64,000 bases of DNA from an uncultured Collinsella sp. (GTDB taxonomy: Bacteria > Actinomycetota > Coriobacteriia > Coriobacteriales > Coriobacteriaceae), in assembly GCA_902489665.1 (NCBI GenBank), contig CABUAT010000007.1, forward strand, positions 6,459 to 70,458, written 5' to 3'. Position 1 is the first letter of the stretch. Each line of letters begins with the position of its first letter. The position numbers were made by a program, and so were the translations under genes. The notes beneath the pieces are model-generated. The model was not told where the DNA came from. It worked only from the letters and a program-made list of their open reading frames with translations, and did no database searches. Below, piece after piece: positions 55,152-64,000 of the stretch.

Positions 55152-56537
55152 GTGGATCTCAATAGGCTGATTCTGGGCAAGAGCTACAACTCTACCAAGG
55201 TCTTTCGTACCGCTCAGCATGTGGTTCAAGCCATCTTGCTCGGTATTGTCGTTCCGCTGCTTATCCTGCTGCTCATCTGGGATCTAACCGATAATCCCAA
55301 TCCCGTTCCGGCCGTTGTCGTCATTGCCGGCTTGGTCATGCTGTGCTTCTTCTTCTCGTACGTCTTTGTCGTTCCCGACGACCTCACATCGAGCGCAACC
55401 GACCGCACGCTCGCCATCGCTTCAAAAATATTCGCCTACACGTCGCGCGGCCTTACGCCCGAAGCTGCCCTGGGCGCCTCTAAGATCATCCTGTCCGAAA
55501 CTATCGCCTCTGCCATCTGCTTTACCGACGGCAAGCAGGTGTTGGCAAGCTGGGGCGAGGACTCGGCAAAATGCCCCGCGGGCACCCCGGTGGTGCTGCG
55601 GACTACGCTCAACGTGATCAACAGCGGTGAGCAAAGCGTGTTCTCGCGCGATGCCTCGACCGAGACGGGTGGCTACTTTCCGCGCCTGCGCGCCGGTATT
55701 GTCGCACCGCTTACCGTGCGCGGGCATTGCGTGGGCACGCTCGAGCTGTATTATCCCCGTCTGAGCAGCATCGATATGCGCCAGACGGCGCTTGCCTCGG
55801 GCTTTGCCGACCTCATTTCCACGCAGCTTGCGAGCTTTGAGCTCGAGCGCCAGGACGAGCTTACGGCCCGCGTGGAGCTGCGCGCCTTGCAATCGCAAGT
55901 CGATCCTCATTTTCTATTCAATACCATTAGCACGATCGTGTCGCTCGTTCGAACCGAGCCCGACAAGGCGAGATCGCTGCTGATCGACTTCTCCAACTAC
56001 TATCGTCAGACGCTTTCTGATTCCGATACGCTCACCACGCTCGAGCACGAGGTGGAACAGGGTACTCGTTATATCAATCTTATGCAGGCCCGGTATGGCG
56101 ACGGCCGTCTGCGCGTCTCGGTCGATATCGACTTTGAGGTGCGCGATTGCATGGTGCCGCCGTTTATCTTGCAGCCGTTGCTCGAAAACTGCATCAAGCA
56201 CGCGCAGCGCGAGACCGAGCCGCTTTCTATTCACGTTAGGGCTTTCGAGACCGATGACGGTTTGGAGATCATCGTCGAGGACGATGGCATCGGTATGAGC
56301 GAAGAGGTCTGCGCGCATCTGTTTGAGCAACATCGCCGAGAGGAGCCCGAGAGCATTACCGCCGACGGCTCCGTCAAGCGAGGTTGCGGCCTGGCGCTCT
56401 TCAACGTGCTTCAGCGCATCCATTTCTTTTACGGAGAAGATTCCGGCATGCGCGTGAAGTCCCAGGAGGGCGTGGGAACGCAGGTCATCGTTGAATTGAA
56501 CGGTGAGCCGCATGAGCCCGCGCCGTTGACGGCGTAG
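55152..56537 (+). CDS. LytS-like sensor histidine kinase (1)
   Basis: Start chosen at the GTG at 55152, six bases after AAGGAG; the ATG at 55146 is too close to it. The 461 residues have two membrane helices (about 20-75), a GAF-like domain (about 85-230) and a His_kinase/HATPase module. DPHFLFNTIST carries the phosphorylated His, and NCIKHA and DDGIGM bind ATP. It is the partner of the LytTR regulator 38 bp downstream. The second pair at 61064-63196 is its paralogue. Confidence 0.92.
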   Translation: MDLNRLILGKSYNSTKVFRTAQHVVQAILLGIVVPLLILLLIWDLTDNPNPVPAVVVIAGLVMLCFFFSYVFVVPDDLTSSATDRTLAIASKIFAYTSRGLTPEAALGASKIILSETIASAICFTDGKQVLASWGEDSAKCPAGTPVVLRTTLNVINSGEQSVFSRDASTETGGYFPRLRAGIVAPLTVRGHCVGTLELYYPRLSSIDMRQTALASGFADLISTQLASFELERQDELTARVELRALQSQVDPHFLFNTISTIVSLVRTEPDKARSLLIDFSNYYRQTLSDSDTLTTLEHEVEQGTRYINLMQARYGDGRLRVSVDIDFEVRDCMVPPFILQPLLENCIKHAQRETEPLSIHVRAFETDDGLEIIVEDDGIGMSEEVCAHLFEQHRREEPESITADGSVKRGCGLALFNVLQRIHFFYGEDSGMRVKSQEGVGTQVIVELNGEPHEPAPLTA

Positions 56538-56575
56538 CACGCGGTTGGATTGAGAGAAAAAGAGGGGAAGCACAT

Positions 56576-57310
56576 ATGTCCGAAGGCTGGAACATCTTGG
56601 TGGTTGATGACGAACCTCCCATTAGGGCTGAGCTACGCTATCTGTTGGAAAAGGATACGCGTGTGGGCCAGATTGCCGAGGCGGGCAATGTCACCGAAGC
56701 CGTGGAGTCGATTCTGTCGAACAAGCCCGACGTGCTGTTTTTAGACATTACCATGCCCGGTCGCTCGGGAATTGAGCTTGCCGAGACGCTGCAGAACCTA
56801 AAGACGCCGCCGGTGGTTGTGTTTGTGACGGCGTTTGCCGAGTATGCGGCTGATGCCTATAACCTCGATGCCGTCGATTATGTCGTCAAGCCGGTCGAGG
56901 ACGCACGCCTGTCAAAGGCACTCGACAAGATCGAGACAGCCTTGGGTGCCCGTCGTGTTATCCACGCTCCGCGCCAGCCTTTACGTCTGACGGTGGACCG
57001 CGGGGGCAAAAAGGTGTTCATTCCCGCCGCAGACGTCTGCTACTTTGAGGCGCGCGCCGATTTTTGCAACGCCATCTGCGCCGAGGGAACGTACCTGATC
57101 AATGAGTCGATCTCTTCGCTCGAGCGTCGCTTGGGCTCCGAGGGCTTTATTCGCGTTCATCGCAGCTATCTGGTCAATTTGGAAGACGTGCACAATGTTG
57201 AGATTGGCTCCACGGGGTTGATGGAGCTCGGGCTCGACCGCGTGAACTCGACGGTACCGGTGTCCCGTCGTCGTGCCGCCGAGGTCAAGTCGCACCTGGG
57301 GCTTGCGTAA
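56576..57310 (+). CDS. LytTR response regulator (1)
   Basis: The 244 residues hold a receiver domain (about 4-120: VVDDEPP, phosphoacceptor Asp in LFLDITMPG, conserved Lys in VVKPVED) and a LytTR DNA-binding domain (about 140-240: VDRGGKKVFIPAADVCYFEA, GFIRVHRSYLVNL). It is transcribed with the histidine kinase ahead of it. Target genes are not evident, although the next genes are candidates. Confidence 0.94.
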   Translation: MSEGWNILVVDDEPPIRAELRYLLEKDTRVGQIAEAGNVTEAVESILSNKPDVLFLDITMPGRSGIELAETLQNLKTPPVVVFVTAFAEYAADAYNLDAVDYVVKPVEDARLSKALDKIETALGARRVIHAPRQPLRLTVDRGGKKVFIPAADVCYFEARADFCNAICAEGTYLINESISSLERRLGSEGFIRVHRSYLVNLEDVHNVEIGSTGLMELGLDRVNSTVPVSRRRAAEVKSHLGLA

Positions 57311-57402
57311 GAGGCTTGCGTGTCGTCGTTTACCATCGCAGGTTTGGCATGGGCGCGCGGTGGGCATAATGGGTGGCATCGAATGAAATCGAAAGGATCA
57401 TT

Positions 57403-58347
57403 ATGCCCGCGCTTATCACCCATCATCTGTTTGGCGAGGAAAGCATCGACCGTCTTCCGCAGGGCGTCATCACGTCCGATGAAGAGCGCATTGCCTTTAT
57501 CTTGGGCAACCAAGGCCCCGACCCGTTTTTCTTTCACATTCTGACACCGCGTGTTTCCGACTGCACGCTGCTGGCGCAGGTCATGCATCGGTCGCGCATG
57601 TCTCGCCAGTTCGCGTGCCTGCGCGACGGCGTGTCGCATCTGCTGCCGCGCGACGCCAGCTTGGGTCGCGCCTTTGCGCTGGGCCTGCTGTCCCATTACG
57701 TGCTCGACCGCAACGCCCATCCCTTTGTCTATGAGCAGCAGTTTGGCATCGTGGAGTCCGATTCAGAGCTTGAGGATTCGAGCAGTCAGGTCCATGCTGT
57801 GATCGAGAGCGACTTGGATGTACTGATGCTGCAGCTTAAACGCGATGGCGCTACGGTCGACGATTACCCGCCGGCGGGCGAGATCGTCACCACCGATCGC
57901 ATCAATCGCGTGGCCGGCGTGCTGATGAGCTATGTTGCCGGACGCGTGTACGGCATTGACATTCCAGCGGGGGAGTATGGTGCCGCCGTTGCCAATATGC
58001 AGCGACTTTACCGCGCGATTGAGCCGGCCGGCTCCGTAAAGACGCGCGCGATCTCGCTGGTTGAGGGCTTGGTACACGACTACTCGCTGCTCGACGGCCT
58101 TGCCCATCGCGTGACGACGGAGCTGCCCGAGCGTACCGGTAACCTGGGCCATCTGACATGGAAGAATCCCTTTACCGACGAGGTCTCGAACGAGAGTTTC
58201 CCCGAGGTCTTTGATCGCGCGCTGGTCGATTACGAGTGCACGGTCGCACGTTTTATCGAGACCGGTGACATGGATGCCGTGACCAGTCACGTCAACTACA
58301 GCGGTCGCGTGCTCGAAGCCGATGAGGAGTTCGACCGCGAGGAATAG
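57403..58347 (+). CDS. Zinc-dependent phospholipase C-like protein
   Basis: Start chosen at the ATG at 57403 behind GAAAGGA. The 314 residues begin MPALITHHLFGE and carry His/Asp residues spaced as in the PLC/nuclease P1 fold (THH, GPDPFFFH, SHYVLDRNAHPFVYE, HAVIESDLDV). Three of these would ligand zinc. No signal peptide is present, so it is cytosolic and the lipase name is only structural. Its role is unknown. Confidence 0.75.
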   Translation: MPALITHHLFGEESIDRLPQGVITSDEERIAFILGNQGPDPFFFHILTPRVSDCTLLAQVMHRSRMSRQFACLRDGVSHLLPRDASLGRAFALGLLSHYVLDRNAHPFVYEQQFGIVESDSELEDSSSQVHAVIESDLDVLMLQLKRDGATVDDYPPAGEIVTTDRINRVAGVLMSYVAGRVYGIDIPAGEYGAAVANMQRLYRAIEPAGSVKTRAISLVEGLVHDYSLLDGLAHRVTTELPERTGNLGHLTWKNPFTDEVSNESFPEVFDRALVDYECTVARFIETGDMDAVTSHVNYSGRVLEADEEFDREE

Positions 58348-58448
58348 GGCCCGTGCGTGCCCCTTTGCCGAATCCTTACCGGCGGTTCTGGACAATTGGG
58401 GTACGATGAACTAACTGCATATCGGGCGAATACGAAGGGTCCCTGTCC

Positions 58449-59708
58449 ATGAAATACACCAAGCTCGAGCGTAACTGGGTTATGTATGATGTGGGCAATT
58501 CGGCCCTCGTGCTGCTCAATACCTCGGTGGTGCCCATTTACTTTAACGCCATCAATACCGGCGCTTCCTCGGCCGACCTGGTGGTCGCTTGGGGCAATGC
58601 ACAGACGATCGCCTCGCTGGTCATCGCCATGCTCATGCCCATTCTGGGCGCACTTGCCGACTACGCCGGCAACAAGATCAAGTTCTTCTTGGGCTTCTTC
58701 CTCACGGGCCTGGTTCTTTGCCTGGCGCAGGCTATCCCAATGTCCGCCATGGCATTTTTGACCGTGTACGTGCTGTGCACCATCGGCCTTAACTCTTCTA
58801 TGACGTTCTACGACGCCATGCTGCCCGACATTACCACCGACGAGCGCATGGACGCCGTGTCCAGCTCGGGCTATGCCTGGGGCTACATCGGTTCCACCGT
58901 GCCGTTCGTCATCTGCCTGGCGCTTATCATGGGTGGCCCCGCTCTTGGCGTCCCCACCATGCTGGCAACGCGTCTGTCGTTTGTCATCACCGGTGCCTGG
59001 TGGCTCATCTTTACCCTGCCGCTCATTCGCACCTATAAGCAAAAGTACGGTCGCGAGCGCGGTCCTGAGGACACTATCGGCCGCATCGTGGGCGGTGTGT
59101 TCTCCGAGGTCGGACACACCATGCGCGAGATCGCCCACAACAAGACCGTGCTGGTCTACATGATCGCGTTCTTCTTCTATATCGACGGTGTGCACACGGT
59201 CATTTCCATGGCCACCAGTTACGGATCGGCCTTGGGCATCGATTCGACGCAGCTGGTGCTGGCGCTGCTCGTCACGCAGTTCGTGGCCTTTCCGTCCGCC
59301 ATCATCTACGGCAAGCTCGCCGGACGCGTGGGCACGCTCAACATGATCCTGGTGGCGGTCGCCGCCTACATGGGCATTGTGCTGTTCGCCGCGTTCTTCC
59401 TAAAGACCGCCTTTGAATTCTGGGTGCTTGCCATTATGGTCGGCCTGTTCCAGGGCGGCGTGCAGGCGCTCAGCCGTAGCTACTTTGGCCGCATTATCCC
59501 CAAGGAAAAGTCCAACGAGTACTACGGCTTCTTTGACATCTTTGGTCGTTATGCAAGCGTTATGGGCACCTTCCTGGTGTCGGTCGTCACCTCGCTGACC
59601 GGCAACCCGTCGCTGGGCGTCCTTTCCATTGGTGTGCTGCTGGTCGTTGGCTTTATGCTGCTGGTTCGCCTGTCCCGCATGACTCGGGCGGCAGAGCATG
59701 CCGCATAG
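58449..59708 (+). CDS. MFS transporter (UMF1/Atg22-like)
   Basis: The 419 residues have about 12 membrane helices. The opening WVMYDVGNSALVLL and the middle SGYAWGYIGS, FFFYIDGVHTV and QALSRSYFGRIIP are the landmarks of the UMF1 (Atg22-like) MFS branch. The family may export amino acids or small peptides. It is flanked by 100-bp and 170-bp gaps and seems to have its own promoter. Confidence 0.88.
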   Translation: MKYTKLERNWVMYDVGNSALVLLNTSVVPIYFNAINTGASSADLVVAWGNAQTIASLVIAMLMPILGALADYAGNKIKFFLGFFLTGLVLCLAQAIPMSAMAFLTVYVLCTIGLNSSMTFYDAMLPDITTDERMDAVSSSGYAWGYIGSTVPFVICLALIMGGPALGVPTMLATRLSFVITGAWWLIFTLPLIRTYKQKYGRERGPEDTIGRIVGGVFSEVGHTMREIAHNKTVLVYMIAFFFYIDGVHTVISMATSYGSALGIDSTQLVLALLVTQFVAFPSAIIYGKLAGRVGTLNMILVAVAAYMGIVLFAAFFLKTAFEFWVLAIMVGLFQGGVQALSRSYFGRIIPKEKSNEYYGFFDIFGRYASVMGTFLVSVVTSLTGNPSLGVLSIGVLLVVGFMLLVRLSRMTRAAEHAA

Positions 59709-59879
59709 GAGCGAGCGGCTATTGTGCCTGTCCACGGTACTCTTTTGGGGTTATCCGCAATAAACATTGCGACTTGCGAGCAATGATTTGCCCAAGTGGG
59801 TATGATGGAATCAGCTAGGTCGCGGGGCGTCGCCTGTGTTTGGCGGCGTCCCGTTTTTGTGTTGCAGGGAGGGTAAGGC

Positions 59880-61067
59880 ATGAACGCCACGGTCGTGATT
59901 CCAACGTATTGGGCGGGCGATGACGCTTGCGCAAACGCTCCTGGCACCTATGACCATTCGACGCGACTCAACGCCGACAATCCCGAACTCGACCGCTGCC
60001 TGGCCTCGCTTGAGCAGGTACGTGACATCCCGCGCATCATCCTTTTGGTGGTCTGTCCCGTTTCTGCCACAGCCGATGTGTCGCTGCGCGTGCACGAGAT
60101 TGTCGACGCGCATCCCACGCTCAAGGTCACCGTTGTCACCAACACCCAGGCCTCGCGCATCGCAGACCGGGTTGCTCAGATCGCGCCCAAGGGTTCGGGC
60201 GAGTGCGTGAGCCTGCGAGGCTACGGCGCCATCCGCAACATGGGGCTAGCCTGTGCCGCTGTGCTGGGGCATGACGCGGTTATCTTTTTGGATGACGATG
60301 AGACTGTCATCGACGCCGACTTTATGAAGCGCGCGACCTATGCGTTGGGGCAGCAGACGCGTCAGGGCTTGCCGATCTTGGTCAAGAGCGGCTATTTCTA
60401 CGATCGCGACGGCTCGCCGCTGGCTCCCACGGACAAGGCGGGCATCTGCCATCGTTGGTGGACCAAGCGCATCGAGTTCAACCGTTGGATGAAAAAGGCG
60501 CTCTCGGGCACCCGCATCTCGCGCTCCAACTACGTGTGCGGCGGCCTGATGGCCCTGCACGCCCGCGCCTTTACGCGTGTGGCCTTTGACCCGTTTATCA
60601 CCCGCGGCGAGGACTTGGATTACCTCTTTAACATGCGCATGTTTGGCTACGACGTGTGGTTCGATAACGAGTGGACCGTGCGCCATCTGCCTCCGGAGTC
60701 CGAAAAGCGCTCACCGCGCTTTATGCAGGATGTATACCGTTGGTACTACGAACGGGCCAAGTTGACATTCGCCGCGCATCAAAAGGAGCTCATTCCCGTT
60801 ACGGCGGCATCGCTCATGCCCTACCCGGGCCCGTGGATTTCGCGCGAGCTCGACGACCGCGTGCGCAAGACCGCTATGGTCCGCAGCGTGTTTACCCGCG
60901 AGCATGAGGGCTACCTGCGCATCTGGCGCCATGGTATCGACGAGGCAAAGGCCTATGCGCGCCAAAACGCTGCAAGCTACCTGCGTTTCCAGAGCTTTTG
61001 GCCCAAGATCATGGACGGGCTTTGGCGTGACGCACAACTGATCAGTATCCTGGAGGGGGCCGAATGA
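59880..61067 (+). CDS. Glycosyltransferase family 2 protein
   Basis: The 395 residues begin NATVVIPTYWAG, with a nucleotide-sugar-binding fold, and carry the DxD-type motif in FLDDDETVID (about residue 139) and the later TRGEDLDYLFNMRMFG acceptor region. There is no membrane helix. The substrate is unknown. The stop overlaps the start of the second LytS-like kinase (ATGA), so the two are translationally coupled, an unusual pairing. Confidence 0.82.
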   Translation: MNATVVIPTYWAGDDACANAPGTYDHSTRLNADNPELDRCLASLEQVRDIPRIILLVVCPVSATADVSLRVHEIVDAHPTLKVTVVTNTQASRIADRVAQIAPKGSGECVSLRGYGAIRNMGLACAAVLGHDAVIFLDDDETVIDADFMKRATYALGQQTRQGLPILVKSGYFYDRDGSPLAPTDKAGICHRWWTKRIEFNRWMKKALSGTRISRSNYVCGGLMALHARAFTRVAFDPFITRGEDLDYLFNMRMFGYDVWFDNEWTVRHLPPESEKRSPRFMQDVYRWYYERAKLTFAAHQKELIPVTAASLMPYPGPWISRELDDRVRKTAMVRSVFTREHEGYLRIWRHGIDEAKAYARQNAASYLRFQSFWPKIMDGLWRDAQLISILEGAE

Positions 61068-62407
61068 TCGACCGCCGCGCCCAGCGCGATAGTTCAATAT
61101 CAATCTTTCGCATCATTGCCGTTGCCTGCGCCATTTGCGTGCTGGTGTACTTTATTTTTGCCTTGGTGACCGGTATCGAGCCGATCGCCACGGTGATTGC
61201 CTGCGCGCTGCTGTGCATCTTTCTGTGCATCTTTATCTTTTTGACGCTCAATCCCGATTCGGTGCGCTCCCAGTACACCGAGGAGACGCTCTCGGTGGCC
61301 TCGGCCATGCTCGAGGACATTAAGGGCGGTCTGACGCAGGAGTCGGCGCGTTTGGTGTGCCGGCGCATTTTGCCCGAGACGCGCGCCATGACGGTGGCCA
61401 TCACCGACGAGGACAACGTGCTTGCCTGCGCGGGCGAGTTTGAGGAAAAACTGCTGCCCGATACTCCCATCCACACGCTTGCCACACGCTACGTTATCGA
61501 ACATGGCATCGTGCAGTCGTTCAACCGTATGGTGGATGTCGTGGGCTCGGACGGCTCGCACAACCAAGTCCCCGCCGGCATTATCGCCCCCATCAAGGTG
61601 GGCGATCGTACCGTCGGCACGCTCAAGTTCTACTACAAGACCCCGCGCGCCGTCGACCGTACCCAGTACGCGCTTGCCTCGGGCTTTGCCGAGATCTTGT
61701 CCACGCAGCTCGCCATCCACGAGCTCGAGGTGCAAAAGGAACTCACGGCGCGCGCCGAGGTGCGTGCGCTGCAGGCGCAGATTAACCCGCACTTCCTGTT
61801 CAACACGCTGAACACCATTGCATCGTTTACGCGCACCGACCCGCTGCGGGCCCGCGAACTGCTTCGTGAGTTCTCATCGTTCTATCGTGCCACGCTCGAC
61901 AACTCGGGATCGCTTATTCCGGTCTCGCGCGAGGTCGCACAGACCAGGCGCTACCTTACCTTTGAGAAGGCCCGCTTTGGCGAGGACCGCGTGCTTGCGA
62001 CGTTCGATGTGTCCGAGGACGTGGAAGATACGCTGGTGCCGGCGTTCGTGATCCAGCCGATTGTCGAGAACGCCGTACGTCATGGTATGGGCGATGACGA
62101 CGCCCTGAGGATCGACGTGACCGTTCACCAAGACGGCGAGGATGCAATCTTGATTGCCGTGGCCGATAATGGCGTGGGCATGGATGAGGGTACCGCCGCC
62201 AGACTGTTTGACGAGCGTTCTGCCCGTCCCGACGCCAGCTCTCCCCAGGGTGGCGGCGCCGGTGTGGCCATGCACAATATTTCGGAGCGCATCCATCGCT
62301 TTTATGGGCCGCACTCCTATACGCGTGTCGAATCGGCGCCGGGCAAGGGCACCAAAGTGCTCCTTCATCTTGATTTGTCAGAGAGCATCTTCGACATTCA
62401 AGAGTAA
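61064..62407 (+). CDS. LytS-like sensor histidine kinase (2)
   Basis: The 447 residues have two membrane helices (about 15-60), a GAF-like sensory region and the His_kinase/HATPase module: NPHFLFNTLNT with the His, ENAVRHG and DNGVGM for ATP. It is a paralogue of the kinase at 55152. It overlaps the glycosyltransferase and leads the LytTR regulator by 72 bp. Confidence 0.92.
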   Translation: MIDRRAQRDSSISIFRIIAVACAICVLVYFIFALVTGIEPIATVIACALLCIFLCIFIFLTLNPDSVRSQYTEETLSVASAMLEDIKGGLTQESARLVCRRILPETRAMTVAITDEDNVLACAGEFEEKLLPDTPIHTLATRYVIEHGIVQSFNRMVDVVGSDGSHNQVPAGIIAPIKVGDRTVGTLKFYYKTPRAVDRTQYALASGFAEILSTQLAIHELEVQKELTARAEVRALQAQINPHFLFNTLNTIASFTRTDPLRARELLREFSSFYRATLDNSGSLIPVSREVAQTRRYLTFEKARFGEDRVLATFDVSEDVEDTLVPAFVIQPIVENAVRHGMGDDDALRIDVTVHQDGEDAILIAVADNGVGMDEGTAARLFDERSARPDASSPQGGGAGVAMHNISERIHRFYGPHSYTRVESAPGKGTKVLLHLDLSESIFDIQE

Positions 62408-62479
62408 AATAAAAGGCTACGGGCTCAACGTCATGCGACGGATGCCCGGCGTAGTTAGTTGACGAAAGGTTTTATCCCT

Positions 62480-63196
62480 ATGCTGCGTGCGATGATTGTG
62501 GATGATGAGGCGCCGGCTCGCTCGGAGCTTCGCTTCCTGCTCGAGCAAACGGGCAAGATCGGCACGATCACGGAGGCGTCGAGCGTCCGCTCCGCCATCG
62601 AGATGCTTATGGAAAGTCGCGTGGATGTCGTGTTTCTCGATATCTCGATGCCCGGTGCCTCGGGCCTGCAACTTGCCGAGGCGCTGCATAAGCTCAAAAA
62701 TCCGCCGGCGATCGTGTTTGTGACTGCGTATAGTGACCACGCGGTCGAGGCATTCGACGTGGATGCCGTCGATTATCTGATGAAGCCGGTCGAGGAAGCT
62801 CGCTTGGATCGCGCGATCGAGAAGGTCATGCAACGCGCCAAGCCGGTTACGGACAGCAAGGTGACCATCGAGCGTATCCCGGTGGAAAAGGGCGGCCGCA
62901 AGGTGCTCATTCCCGTGGATGACATTCGCTTTATCATGGCCAAGGACGATTACTCCTGCATCTATACCGTCGATGATCGCTTTTTGTCGACGACCTCGCT
63001 GGCGCAGTTTGAGGCCAAGCTCTGCGACTTTGGCTTCTTCCGTGTTCACCGCCGCTATATCGTCAACTTGGCGTGCGTTACGGACGTCGAGACGGTGCCC
63101 TCGGGCGCCATCCAGCTGGGCATTACGGGCGTCGACGAACGCGTGCCGGTTTCGCGCCGCCGCGTCGTGCCGCTCAAGAAGGCTCTGAGTCTCTAG
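62480..63196 (+). CDS. LytTR response regulator (2)
   Basis: Start chosen at the ATG at 62480; the in-frame TTG at 62459 lacks a site. The 238 residues have a receiver domain (IVDDEAP, LDISMPG, LMKPVEE) and a LytTR domain (GGRKVLIPVDDIRF, GFFRVHRRYIVNL). It resembles the regulator at 56576 closely in both domains, so the two systems are paralogous. A GC-rich terminator follows. Confidence 0.94.
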   Translation: MLRAMIVDDEAPARSELRFLLEQTGKIGTITEASSVRSAIEMLMESRVDVVFLDISMPGASGLQLAEALHKLKNPPAIVFVTAYSDHAVEAFDVDAVDYLMKPVEEARLDRAIEKVMQRAKPVTDSKVTIERIPVEKGGRKVLIPVDDIRFIMAKDDYSCIYTVDDRFLSTTSLAQFEAKLCDFGFFRVHRRYIVNLACVTDVETVPSGAIQLGITGVDERVPVSRRRVVPLKKALSL

Positions 63197-63202
63197 CACA
63201 CT

Positions 63203-63253
63203 GGCCCCGCAGCCCTGTAGACCCATCGTCTGCGGAGCCGTGGGGCCTTTTTT
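63203..63253 (+). terminator. Terminator after the second LytTR gene
   Basis: GGCCCCGCAG pairs with CTGCGG and GGGGCC (a short bulge between), followed by six T. It lies seven bases after the stop. Confidence 0.85.
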
Positions 63254-63292
63254 GTATGTATCTGCCGAATCGTTTTTCGCGGAAGGGATCCC

Positions 63293-63760
63293 ATGAACAG
63301 TGCAAGCGCCAAGCGTATCGACATCATCTCGGACACCCACGGCTATCTTTCGCCCGCGCTTCTGGACGAGCTCAAAGGCGCAGATCTGATCATCCACGCC
63401 GGAGACCTCACCTCAGAGATGGATTACGAGCATCTATGCACCATCGCTCCCGTGCGAGCGGTCCTAGGAAACAACGACTACTACCGCGACTACGGCCCGG
63501 ATGTAGACCGTCTGGCCCTCTTCACCTACGAAGGACTCAAATTCGCCGTAGCCCACTACCGTGAAGACCTGCCCGTGGGATCCGTAGACGTAGCCATCAA
63601 CGGTCACACCCACGTAACCAAAGAAGCCCAAGTAGGCCGCTGCCTGGTCCTCAATCCTGGCAGCGCCAGCTACCCCAGAGGCACCAGAGGCCCCACCATG
63701 GCCAGAATGCTTGTCAAAGACGGCAAGATCCTGAGCACCAAATTTATTGACCTGGAGTAA
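63293..63760 (+). CDS. YfcE/MJ0936-type metallophosphodiesterase
   Basis: The 155 residues carry the calcineurin-like motifs in order: DIISDTHGYLS, HAGDL, GNND, the penultimate NGHTH and LNPGS. They bind two metal ions. The family hydrolyses phosphodiesters; the physiological substrate is rarely known. It begins behind GGAAGGG and has its own terminator. Confidence 0.92.
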   Translation: MNSASAKRIDIISDTHGYLSPALLDELKGADLIIHAGDLTSEMDYEHLCTIAPVRAVLGNNDYYRDYGPDVDRLALFTYEGLKFAVAHYREDLPVGSVDVAINGHTHVTKEAQVGRCLVLNPGSASYPRGTRGPTMARMLVKDGKILSTKFIDLE

Positions 63761-63767
63761 CCGCAAC

Positions 63768-63802
63768 AAAAACGGGGGATGCAGATCGCATCTCCCGTTT
63801 TT
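63768..63802 (+). terminator. Terminator after the phosphodiesterase gene
   Basis: AAAAACGGGGGATGC pairs with GCATCTCCCGTTTTT (5-nt loop) and is followed by a T-rich run. Confidence 0.92.
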
Positions 63803-64000
63803 CTTTGAGCCAAAGGCGGTAGTTCAACAAGGTCCATCAGACCAACCCCGCCGAGGAGAACGGGGGTCCCGAGCCGCGAAGCGGCGAGCAACAAAGTTTT
63901 CGAACAATGTGACGGCAGGGAGGGTCTCCGGGGCCGGCTGGCGCGGGTTAAGTTTGTCGCGAGTTCCGCACGCAAAGGAAAGCACTTAATGTGCTTTCCG
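63803..64000. other. Gene-free right edge of the window
   Basis: No gene with a credible start is seen. The end holds a hairpin GGAAAGCAC/GTGCTTTCC at about 63977-63999, which is probably a terminator for a gene beyond the window. Confidence 0.5.

Overview
The window looks like chromosome of a gut anaerobe of the Coriobacteriia, most like Collinsella. This is inferred from the high GC content, NNC/NNG codon use, the PASTA-kinase/RodA/PBP/FHA cell-wall cluster, a mannose-family PTS, a single-chain pyruvate:ferredoxin oxidoreductase, carbamate kinase and several LytS/LytTR systems. No rRNA and only one tRNA are present, so the genus is an inference.

Layout. 1-4,943: a partial membrane protein, a TetR repressor divergent from a multi-[Fe-S] flavoprotein oxidoreductase with twin palindromic operators between them, and hypA. 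5,024-8,648: a mannose-type PTS operon (fused EIIAB, EIIC, EIID, ManO/DUF956). 8,784-12,130: tRNA-Arg(CCU) followed by a small island between two 118-bp direct repeats of the tRNA 3' end. The island holds an EcoRII-like restriction-modification pair, an ATPase fragment and three 17-bp repeats spaced 34 bp apart. 12,300-18,410: a sugar locus (isomerase/epimerase, EIIBC, DeoR regulator, AlsE-like epimerase, RpiB-like isomerase, divergent LacI regulator) that fits a rare hexose such as allose or allulose. 18,709-29,842 (minus strand): a cell-wall and phospho-signalling cluster (non-RD kinase, FhaA, FhaB, PP2C phosphatase, a fused RodA/FtsW-PBP, PASTA kinase). 29,959-34,216: dnaX, a small membrane protein, ybaB and recR. 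34,462-38,150: secreted or membrane protein, kinase and FHA protein in a tight operon.

38,256-44,467 is an AT-richer accessory island between two diverged copies of the 3' end of the FHA gene and its downstream sequence. It contains a broken methyltransferase, an ABC exporter, an IS110-like remnant and, on the minus strand, a radical SAM/SPASM maturase followed by two short paralogous Cys-rich peptides and a 35-residue membrane peptide. The two Cys-rich peptides are the most interesting thing in the window. They share an MKHIHP start and a repeated Cys-x(2-4)-Asp pattern, which suggests a ranthipeptide-like thioether RiPP system. Both have very good ribosome binding sites and are easily missed because of their size or frame.

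45,338-63,760 returns to core metabolism and signalling: pyruvate:ferredoxin oxidoreductase, carbamate kinase, a C39-like membrane-anchored protein, an amino acid permease with an amidohydrolase, two paralogous LytS/LytTR two-component systems, a zinc-phospholipase-C-like protein, an MFS transporter, a glycosyltransferase and a phosphodiesterase.
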